Source: Mesorhizobium sp.
Lineage (GTDB): Bacteria; Pseudomonadota; Alphaproteobacteria; Rhizobiales; Rhizobiaceae
Assembly (NCBI RefSeq): GCF_004962245.1
Contig: NZ_SUHQ01000008.1
Location: forward strand, 1 to 64,000
DNA length: 64,000 bases
Direction of reading: 5' to 3'
Position 1 is the first letter of the stretch; the number at the start of each line of letters is the position of its first letter. Made by a program: the position numbers and the translations under genes. This document shows, in pieces, positions 57,998-64,000 of the stretch. Under the pieces are notes generated by a model. The model was not told the origin of the DNA and did no database searches. It was given only the letters and a program-made list of their open reading frames with translations.

Positions 57998-58657
57998 CTA
58001 GCCGCCATTGGCCGCCAGCACGATCGCCGCGCGCAATTCCTCGAGGCCCTCGCTCTTTTCCGACGACGTGGCGAGAACGAACGGAAACGCGGCCGGCCGC
58101 TTCTTGATCTTCGCAAGCGTTTCTTCGATCAGTCGCGGCACGCCGGCCATCTTGATCTTGTCGGTCTTGGTCAGCACGATCTGATAGGAGACCGCTGCCT
58201 TGTCCAGCAACGACAGCACCTCATCGTCCTTGGCCTTGATGCCATGGCGGGCGTCGATCAGGACGTAGACGCGCTTCAGCGTAACGCGGCCCTTGAGATA
58301 GTCGAAGACAAGTTTCGTCCAGTCGTCGACCTTTTCCTTGGGCGCGGTGGCGTAGCCGTAGCCCGGCATGTCGACCAGCGCCATCGGCGGCAGATCGGCG
58401 CCTTCGCCGGAAAATCCATCCGGAACGAAATAGTTGAGCTCCTGCGTCCGCCCCGGCGTGTTGGACGTGCGCGCCAGCCCCTTCTGGTTGACCAGCGCGT
58501 TGATCAGCGACGATTTGCCGACGTTCGAGCGGCCGGCAAAGGCGATCTCCGGTGGTCCTTCCGGCGGCAGGAACTTCATCGCCGGCACACCACGGATGAA
58601 GATCCACGGCCGCGTGAACAGCTCGGTGCTGATCACGGTCTTGTTCAACGCGTTCAA
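57998..58657 (-). CDS. engB: Ribosome biogenesis GTP-binding protein (YihA/EngB)
   Basis: A 219-residue essential GTPase needed for ribosome assembly and division. G1 GRSNVGKSS at residues 42-50, G3 DMPGYG, G4 TKTD and the C-terminal [12 protein letters not shown] are clear. The start is TTG at 58657, which has GGAGG seven bases upstream and retains the family leader [14 protein letters not shown]; the later ATG would remove it. The TTG overlaps the stop of the upstream acetyltransferase gene (TTGA). Confidence 0.95.
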   Translation of the reverse strand: MNALNKTVISTELFTRPWIFIRGVPAMKFLPPEGPPEIAFAGRSNVGKSSLINALVNQKGLARTSNTPGRTQELNYFVPDGFSGEGADLPPMALVDMPGYGYATAPKEKVDDWTKLVFDYLKGRVTLKRVYVLIDARHGIKAKDDEVLSLLDKAAVSYQIVLTKTDKIKMAGVPRLIEETLAKIKKRPAAFPFVLATSSEKSEGLEELRAAIVLAANGG

Positions 58658-59292
58658 ACCGCTGCCTCCAGAAGAGAAATATCGGCGCCACGAATGGCAT
58701 TGAGGTTGCGACTGATCTTTTCCACCGGCCAGTCCCACCACGACACCGCCAAAAGCCGCCAGATGGTCCTGTCGTCGAAGCGCATCTTCACCACCTTGGC
58801 CGCATTGCCGGCGACGATCGCATAGGGCGGCACGTCATGCGTCACCACCGATTTTGCCGCAACGATGGCGCCATGGCCGATCGTCACGCCGGGCAGGATC
58901 ACCGCTTCCATGCCGATCCATACATCATTGCCGAGCACTGTGTCTCCGCGCAATTCCTTCGACCAGGTCGCTGGGTCGAAACCCTCTTCCCAGCCATGAC
59001 CGAAGATGTTGAACGGATAGGTCGAAAAGCCGGACATGGCATGATTGGCGCCGTTCATGATGAAGCGCGCGCCCTCGGCGATGGCGCAGAACTTGCCGAT
59101 GATCAGCCGGTCGCCGATGAACGGATAATGATGCAGCACGCATCGCTCGGCGAATTTGTCCGGCCCGTCCGGATCGTCATAATAGGTGAAGTCGCCGATC
59201 TCGATGTTCGGCGCCGTGACCAATCCCTTCAGGAAACCGACGCGCGTATGCATCGGGATCGGGTGTTTGATGTTGGGGTTGGGTCCGATCAT
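58654..59292 (-). CDS. Vat/CatB-type hexapeptide xenobiotic acetyltransferase
   Basis: A 212-residue left-handed beta-helix acyltransferase. Hallmarks: [30 protein letters not shown] with the catalytic histidine, [30 protein letters not shown], and the Trp-rich C terminus ([15 protein letters not shown]). The family acetylates streptogramins or chloramphenicol, but most chromosomal members have unknown acceptors. It sits between yidC and engB and its stop overlaps the engB start, so engB expression is coupled to it. Confidence 0.9.
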   Translation of the reverse strand: MIGPNPNIKHPIPMHTRVGFLKGLVTAPNIEIGDFTYYDDPDGPDKFAERCVLHHYPFIGDRLIIGKFCAIAEGARFIMNGANHAMSGFSTYPFNIFGHGWEEGFDPATWSKELRGDTVLGNDVWIGMEAVILPGVTIGHGAIVAAKSVVTHDVPPYAIVAGNAAKVVKMRFDDRTIWRLLAVSWWDWPVEKISRNLNAIRGADISLLEAAV

Positions 59293-59502
59293 GGTCTGGC
59301 TCCATCGGCGAATAAACAGGCAAGGTCAAAATAGCGCGATCCGCCCGGCAGCACCAACCGCGCGCGGAGCGGATCATCCTTACCTGTTCATCGACGGAGC
59401 GCTCCTGAAACCAGAGCGAGCTTATAGGGATGTGTAGCGGCGGCGTCCACCGCCGGGCCGGCGCTTCTCGTTTCGCCGTTCGCTGGCGGCTCGGCTTGTG
59501 CG

Positions 59503-59531
59503 AGAAAGCCCCGGACGGACCGGGGCTTTCT
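59503..59531. terminator. Terminator downstream of yidC
   Basis: A perfect 12-bp stem (AGAAAGCCCCGG at 59503-59514 with CCGGGGCTTTCT at 59520-59531) and five-base loop, 24 bases after the yidC stop on the minus strand. It separates the rpmH-rnpA-yidC transcript from the acetyltransferase-engB pair. Confidence 0.8.
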
Positions 59532-59554
59532 GAATTCTCAATCGGAAGCGCCGG

Positions 59555-61384
59555 CTATTCCGCCGGCGACGGTTTCTTCCGGAAAAGCGCGACCAGATTG
59601 TCCCACAATTCGATCTTGGCGCCCTGGCGCTTCATGATCACGCCTTGCTGGATGATCGAAAGCAAGTTGTTCCAGGCCCAGTAGATGACGAGGCCGGCCG
59701 GAAAACCCGCCATCATGAAAGTGAAGACCACCGGCATCCAGGTGAAGATCATGGCCTGCGTCGGGTCCGGCGGCGTTGGGTTCATCCGCATCTGCAGGAA
59801 CATGGTCACACCCATGATCAGCGGCCAAACACCGATCATCAACATGTCTGGCAGAGCGACCGGAATGAGGCCGAACAGGTTGAAGAGCGAGGTCGGGTCG
59901 GGCGCCGCCAGATCCTGGATCCAGCCGAAGAATGGTGCGTGCCGCATCTCGATGGTGATGTAGAGCACCTTGTAGAGCGCGAAGAAGACCGGGATCTGCA
60001 GCGCCACCGGCCAACAGCCGGCGAGCGGATTGATCTTCTCGGTCTTGTAGAGCTCCATCATCGCCTGTTGCTGCTTCATCTTGTCGTCCGCGTATTTCTC
60101 GCGGATCTCGAGCATCTTGGGCTGCACCTTCTTCATGTTCGCCATAGACGCGTAGGACTTGTTGGCGAGCGGAAAGAAGACCGCCTTGACGACGACGGTG
60201 GTGGCCAGGATGGCCAGGCCGAAATTGCCGAAGAATTTGTACATCGTGTCGATCAGATAGAACATCGGCTTGGTGATCCAGATGAACCATCCCCAGTCGA
60301 TCAAACGGTCGAACAGCCTGATGTTGCGGTCTTGTGCATAGGCGTTGACCTTGGCGACTTCCTTGGCGCCGGCGAAGATCTCGGTCTCGACCGTTGCCGA
60401 CTGACCGGCATCAACGGTGATCGGGTCGGTGAGGAAGTCGGCCTGGTAGCGCGGGCGACCGTCCTCGAAATAGGCGTAATGCGGCTGAAACGGCTGCTTC
60501 TCGGTCGGCACCAATGTCACCGCCCAGTATTTGTCGGTGATGCCCAGCCAGCCATCGGTCGACTTGCCCGGCGTATACTGCTTGTCCTCCTCGACGGCCG
60601 CGTATTTGTGTTCCTGCAGGCCCTCGGTGCCGGTGACGCCGATCAGCCCCTCGTGCAGCACATAGATGCTGGCAACGGCTGGCTTGTCGAAGCGGGTGAC
60701 ACGGCCGTAATTCGACAGGGTGACCGGGGCTGAACCCGAATTCTGCACCGTGTCCGAGACCGTGAACATGTAGTCGCTGTCGACGGAGAAGGTGCGCTTG
60801 AAGGTCAGGCCCTTGTCGTTGGTGAAGGTCAGCGTGACCGGGGTCGCCGGTGTCAGCGTCGCATTGCCGTCGACGGTCCACACCGTTGCTGGCCCTGGCA
60901 GAGCGCCGATCTCTCCGCTGCCGACAAAGCCGATCTCGGCATAGTAGCCAGTGGGCAGCGCCGCCGGGTTGAGCAGTTCGATCTCGGGCGAGTTCTTGTC
61001 GACCGTCAGCGTGTAGTGCTTGAGCTTGAGGTCGTCGAGACGGGCGCCGGAGAGGTTGATCGAGCCCTCCAGGCTCGGCGTGTCGATCTTGATGCGCTGC
61101 GTCGACGCCAGCGCCTGCTCGCGGCTGGCCGGCGTCGTGCCGTCGGTTCCCGGTGCATTGGCACCCGGTGCATTGGGAATGGCACCTTGCTGCGGCACCG
61201 GCGTTTGGCTGCTGCCCGGGCTGGCGCCTTGGGCCGCTTTCTTCTGCTCCGCTAACCGCTGCTCTTCGATACGGGCCGCCTCGCGTTGCGCCTCGCTGCG
61301 CGGCAGCACGTAAAAATACTGCCAAACCGACAGGATCAGCACCGACAGCGCGATGGTGATGAAGAAGTTCCGGTTGTTTTCCAT
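59555..61384 (-). CDS. yidC: Membrane protein insertase YidC
   Basis: A 609-residue insertase of the Gram-negative long form. First span FFITIALSVLILSVWQYFYVL, then a proline/glutamine/alanine-rich linker (residues about 30-95), the large periplasmic beta domain and a C-terminal five-helix core with FFPLANKSYASMANMKKVQPKM and GCWPVALQIPVFFALYKVLY, where the groove arginine region lies. It inserts inner-membrane proteins alone or with Sec. It lies 14 bases downstream of rnpA in the conserved rpmH-rnpA-yidC order. Confidence 0.97.
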   Translation of the reverse strand: MENNRNFFITIALSVLILSVWQYFYVLPRSEAQREAARIEEQRLAEQKKAAQGASPGSSQTPVPQQGAIPNAPGANAPGTDGTTPASREQALASTQRIKIDTPSLEGSINLSGARLDDLKLKHYTLTVDKNSPEIELLNPAALPTGYYAEIGFVGSGEIGALPGPATVWTVDGNATLTPATPVTLTFTNDKGLTFKRTFSVDSDYMFTVSDTVQNSGSAPVTLSNYGRVTRFDKPAVASIYVLHEGLIGVTGTEGLQEHKYAAVEEDKQYTPGKSTDGWLGITDKYWAVTLVPTEKQPFQPHYAYFEDGRPRYQADFLTDPITVDAGQSATVETEIFAGAKEVAKVNAYAQDRNIRLFDRLIDWGWFIWITKPMFYLIDTMYKFFGNFGLAILATTVVVKAVFFPLANKSYASMANMKKVQPKMLEIREKYADDKMKQQQAMMELYKTEKINPLAGCWPVALQIPVFFALYKVLYITIEMRHAPFFGWIQDLAAPDPTSLFNLFGLIPVALPDMLMIGVWPLIMGVTMFLQMRMNPTPPDPTQAMIFTWMPVVFTFMMAGFPAGLVIYWAWNNLLSIIQQGVIMKRQGAKIELWDNLVALFRKKPSPAE

Positions 61385-61398
61385 CGAAAGCCCTTGGC

Positions 61399-61752
61399 CT
61401 ATCGTGTTCCGCGCAGTCGGCGGGAGAGTTCGGCCTTCAACTGGCCGAACGGAATGGTAAGCACATCTTCGCGTCCGACGATGACATAGTCATTGCCAGC
61501 CGCCATGTCACTCGCCGCATGCGTGCGCACGGCTTCTCTCAGCCGCCGCCGGATGCGGTTGCGCACGACTGCGTTGCCGACCTTCTTGGTGACCGTGTAG
61601 CCGACGCGAGGCGCCTCGCTGTCGCTGCGGTCCAGGACCTCGACGAGAAAAAGCTGCCCGCGGCGCTTTTCGCCACGCCGGACAGCCAGGAATTCCGCGC
61701 GTTTCAGAAGCCGCTTGGGATGTGCTCCCACTGGCTTGCCGGTTGCGGGCAA
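61399..61752 (-). CDS. rnpA: Ribonuclease P protein component
   Basis: A basic protein of about 117 residues that binds RNase P RNA in tRNA 5' maturation. The family motif [13 protein letters not shown] and the preceding [14 protein letters not shown] are evident, with [11 protein letters not shown] near the N terminus. The start is uncertain: TTG 61752 has a GGAAG-containing leader; GTG 61731 gives a 110-residue product. The frame is open further upstream through rpmH antisense sequence, which is not coding for this protein. Confidence 0.92.
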   Translation of the reverse strand: MPATGKPVGAHPKRLLKRAEFLAVRRGEKRRGQLFLVEVLDRSDSEAPRVGYTVTKKVGNAVVRNRIRRRLREAVRTHAASDMAAGNDYVIVGREDVLTIPFGQLKAELSRRLRGTR

Positions 61753-61768
61753 CGATCTCGTCTTCCGT

Positions 61769-61903
61769 TCAGGCGCTGAGCCGCTTGCGGCCGCGGTTGC
61801 GGCGGGCTGCGACGACGCCACGACCACCCTTGGTGGCCATGCGGGCACGAAAACCGTGCCGGCGTTTGCGGACGAGTTTGGACGGTTGGTAGGTACGCTT
61901 CAT
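61769..61903 (-). CDS. rpmH: 50S ribosomal protein L34
   Basis: A 44-residue very basic ribosomal protein, beginning [20 protein letters not shown] and ending [10 protein letters not shown], the full canonical L34 sequence pattern. It begins at ATG 61903 and ends 16 bases before the rnpA start, the nearly universal rpmH-rnpA arrangement. Confidence 0.98.
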   Translation of the reverse strand: MKRTYQPSKLVRKRRHGFRARMATKGGRGVVAARRNRGRKRLSA

Positions 61904-62196
61904 TTGTTTTAATACCGCGGGGTGCGGCCCTTCTTGATTCTGTCACTTTGTAACAGGAGCTTTGCCGGGCCGGTTTTGGCGCGATCGAAACCGCGCCGGG
62001 ACGAATGGCCCGAGCGTGAGCGGGCTTATAGAAAGAAGGGTTTTGGAAGTCAATCCGGCGCCGGCATCCGGCGCCGTCGGGCCGATGGCCGAAGTCTTGG
62101 CGGTCTTACCCCATGTTGGGACGAAGGACGAAATTGGCAAAAAAGCCACAATGGCCTAATCTCGCTCGATCAAGTGATCGTGAAGACAAAAGCAGC

Positions 62197-63684
62197 ATGA
62201 GTGAAATCCCACACGCGGATGAAAGGATCGATCGGGCGACGACCGACGCCCGGACGGTGCCTTTGTCGCGTGGATTGTCGACAAAGCTGCTGCTGCTCAC
62301 CATCGTCTTCGTGCTCCTGGCGGAGGTCCTTATCTTTCTGCCCTGGATCGCCAGCTACCGGCTGAGCTGGCTGAAGGAGAGGCTGAGCACCGCCGCGGCC
62401 GTCTCGATCGTGCTGGTGCAGGGAGAGCCCGCCTCGCTCTCCCGCGCCGCCCAGAACGACGTGCTGACGGCGATCGGCGCCAAGGCGATCGCGGTGCGCG
62501 ACGGCGGCGTGTCGCGTCTTTTGGTCGTGGCTGAAATGCCGCCGCAGGTCGACGAGCATATCGACATCGCCAATGTCGGCCTGGTCGAGGGCATGACCAG
62601 TGCCTTGGACACGCTGTTTTTCGGCGGCGAGCGAATGCTGCGCGTTTTCGGGCCGGTCGGCGACAGCGACAAGGAATTCGAGCTGATCATGCCCGACTAC
62701 AGCCTGCGCAATGCCATGCTCATCTATTCGCGCAACGTCGCTGTCGTCTCGCTGCTGATCTCGCTGTTCACCGCCATGCTGGTCTATGCCGCCATAGACC
62801 TGATCATGATCGGTCCGATCCGGACGATGACGCGCTCGATGCTGGCCTTCTCAGAGGCGCCGGACGACCCCGGGCGGATCATCCGCCCTGCCGCCCGCGC
62901 CGACGAGATCGGCGTCGCCGAGCGCGAGCTCTCGCAGATGCAGGAGCGGCTGCAAAAGATGCTCGCCGAGCAGAAACACCTCGCCGACCTTGGCCTCGCC
63001 GTCTCGAAAATCAATCACGACATGCGCAACATCCTGGCGTCGGCGCAGCTGATGTCGGACCGCCTGCGTCAGGTCCAGGATCCGACCGTGCAGGCCTTTG
63101 CGCCGAAACTGCTGCGCGCACTCGATCGTGCCGTGGCCTATTCGGAAGGTGTGCTCTCCTATGGCCGTACCCAGGAGCCGCCGCCGTCGCGCCGCAGGCT
63201 CAGGCTGCGCCAGCTGGTCGACGACGTCCACGGCCTGCTCGACACCGAAGGCGGCATCGAATTCGTCAATGCCGTCGATCTGGCCTTCGAGGTGGATGCC
63301 GATTCCGATCAGCTCTTTCGCGTGCTCACCAATCTTTGCCGCAACGCCGTGCAGGCGATGGCGGCGGACGCGGAAAGCGCGGTGGTGCGCCGGTTGGCGG
63401 TGTCGGCCGAGCGCCTGGGCAGCGTCAGCCGCATCACGGTCACCGACACTGGCCCCGGCCTGCCGCCGAAAGCGCGCGAGAACCTGTTCGCGGCGTTCCG
63501 CGGCTCGGCCCGCAGCGGCGGCACCGGCCTTGGCCTGGCGATCGCCTACGAATTGATCCGCGCCCATGGCGGCACGGTGGAGCTTGTCGAAAGCAGAGGC
63601 GGCCGCACCACATTCGCGGTCACCATTCCCGACCAGCCGGTCCGGCTCGACCAGGCCCGCAACGGCCTGCGCCGCCCGGCCTGA
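62197..63684 (+). CDS. Sensor histidine kinase
   Basis: A 495-residue membrane kinase. Two spans (residues about 30-52 and 175-202) flank a periplasmic sensor of about 120 residues. A HAMP-like region follows (PIRTMTRSMLAFSEAPDDPG), then the phospho-acceptor His274 in KINHDMRNILASAQLM, and a HATPase domain with N box LTNLCRNAVQAM, G1 DTGPGLP and G2 GGTGLGLAIAYEL. No response regulator is adjacent, so it is an orphan kinase. ATG 62197 was chosen over 62113, which would add a non-conserved leader. Confidence 0.9.
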   Translation: MSEIPHADERIDRATTDARTVPLSRGLSTKLLLLTIVFVLLAEVLIFLPWIASYRLSWLKERLSTAAAVSIVLVQGEPASLSRAAQNDVLTAIGAKAIAVRDGGVSRLLVVAEMPPQVDEHIDIANVGLVEGMTSALDTLFFGGERMLRVFGPVGDSDKEFELIMPDYSLRNAMLIYSRNVAVVSLLISLFTAMLVYAAIDLIMIGPIRTMTRSMLAFSEAPDDPGRIIRPAARADEIGVAERELSQMQERLQKMLAEQKHLADLGLAVSKINHDMRNILASAQLMSDRLRQVQDPTVQAFAPKLLRALDRAVAYSEGVLSYGRTQEPPPSRRRLRLRQLVDDVHGLLDTEGGIEFVNAVDLAFEVDADSDQLFRVLTNLCRNAVQAMAADAESAVVRRLAVSAERLGSVSRITVTDTGPGLPPKARENLFAAFRGSARSGGTGLGLAIAYELIRAHGGTVELVESRGGRTTFAVTIPDQPVRLDQARNGLRRPA

Positions 63685-63735
63685 TCGCCGCCCCCGCCTG
63701 ATCCTCGCCTTGGCCCGGTTCTCGCCCGCCTCCGA

Positions 63736-63791
63736 TCCTCGCCCCCTCTGGTGCCCGCCCCCTCTGGTCCTCGCCCTCCTCTGGTCCTCGC
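63736..63791 (+). repeat. Short degenerate tandem repeat, about 16 bp
   Basis: Units TCCTCGCCCCCTCTGG (63736-63751), TGCCCGCCCCCTCTGG (63752-63767) and TCCTCGCCCTCCTCTGG (63768-63784), plus a partial fourth, lie between the kinase stop and the tRNA. It is noncoding, pyrimidine-biased on the plus strand, and probably a slippage product. Confidence 0.75.
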
Positions 63792-63921
63792 AAAGACACG
63801 AACAGCAAAACTTTTGCTGGATCGGCTTGCTTTTCGGAAATTCAGTCGCTAGGGAACACGTCACATTCGCGGCCGGTCGCCAGGATCGGATCGCGGGGCT
63901 ATGCAAAGCATGGCCTGTTGC

Positions 63922-63998
63922 GCGCCCGTAGCTCAGCTGGATAGAGCACCAGACTACGAATCTGGGGGTCAGGAGTTCGAATCTCTTCGGGCGCGCCA
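63922..63998 (+). tRNA. tRNA-Arg (anticodon ACG)
   Basis: A 77-base tRNA with acceptor arms GCGCCCG and CGGGCGC, D-arm GCTCAGCTGGATAGAGC, anticodon stem-loop CCAGA-CTACGAA-TCTGG (anticodon ACG at 63956-63958) and T-arm with GTTCGAATC. CCA is encoded at 63996-63998. The A34 would be deaminated to inosine to read CGU/CGC/CGA. Confidence 0.97.
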
Positions 63999-64000
63999 TT

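Noticed and set aside
57860..58825. Plus-strand 321-codon frame over engB
   Set aside because: Antisense to the complete GTPase motif set of EngB; arginine-rich shadow.
63736..63791. CRISPR-like repeats
   Set aside because: Units are contiguous without spacers, short and degenerate, and no cas gene is present.

Overview
The window reads as a chromosome segment of a high-GC alphaproteobacterium of the order Hyphomicrobiales, most likely Mesorhizobium or a close relative. The grounds are protein style and gene order: rpmH-rnpA-yidC-engB, argB, dapD/dapE/truA and def-fmt lie in one neighbourhood, and there are many solute-binding ABC systems and ATGA-overlapped operons. No IS element, phage module or CRISPR array was seen. 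The genus is inferred from memory, not from a search.

Left part (1-15.6 kb). After the 3' end of a multi-pass membrane protein comes a complete five-gene branched-chain-amino-acid-type ABC importer (livJHMGF-like, 1.4-6.1 kb). A leftward pair follows, a CitMHS/antiporter-superfamily carrier and nicotinamidase pncA. A tightly overlapped rightward operon (8.45-15.6 kb) then encodes a molybdenum hydroxylase (FAD subunit plus a fused 2Fe-2S/Mo subunit), a 6-hydroxynicotinate-reductase-like Fe-S protein, a UPF0280 (ApbE-like fold) protein, an 'amino acid synthesis' (PF06684) protein and a MarR regulator. A sigma70-type promoter overlapped by an imperfect palindrome precedes it. This is the best candidate for an undescribed system: uptake, hydroxylation, ring reduction and further processing of an N-heteroaromatic acid, with two proteins of unknown function and a possible flavinylation link.

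Middle left (15.6-28.6 kb). A leftward ribose-type sugar ABC operon faces a divergent LacI regulator, with two operator palindromes between them. Next are a frameshifted luciferase-like monooxygenase, an AI-2E-family permease, an intact second LLM oxidoreductase and a coiled-coil DUF6481 protein. A Gdx/SugE guanidinium exporter follows, preceded by two ACGR-loop hairpins that form a guanidine-II riboswitch. A 41-residue basic protein, a transglutaminase, a GFA protein and RmuC complete the block.

Centre (28.6-44.1 kb). Housekeeping genes (def, fmt, truA, dapE, dapD, a LOG-family hydrolase, a pyrimidine 5'-nucleotidase, argB) are interleaved with two diguanylate cyclases, a phenylalanine hydroxylase with a divergent AsnC regulator, and a GMC oxidoreductase coupled to a 51-residue twin-arginine mini-protein.

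Right part (44.1-64 kb). A 14-kb accessory block separates argB from engB. It holds an HTTM-type membrane protein, a DCC thiol oxidoreductase with a small membrane partner, an ECF sigma/anti-sigma pair, a fasciclin protein, an exported MsrB, an SDR-membrane fusion with a DUF2269 protein, a TetR-controlled EmrAB efflux pair with two clear palindromic operators, and a cyclase-TPR protein. The conserved engB-yidC-rnpA-rpmH block follows, with a Vat-type acetyltransferase inserted. A sensor kinase and a tRNA-Arg(ACG) close the window.
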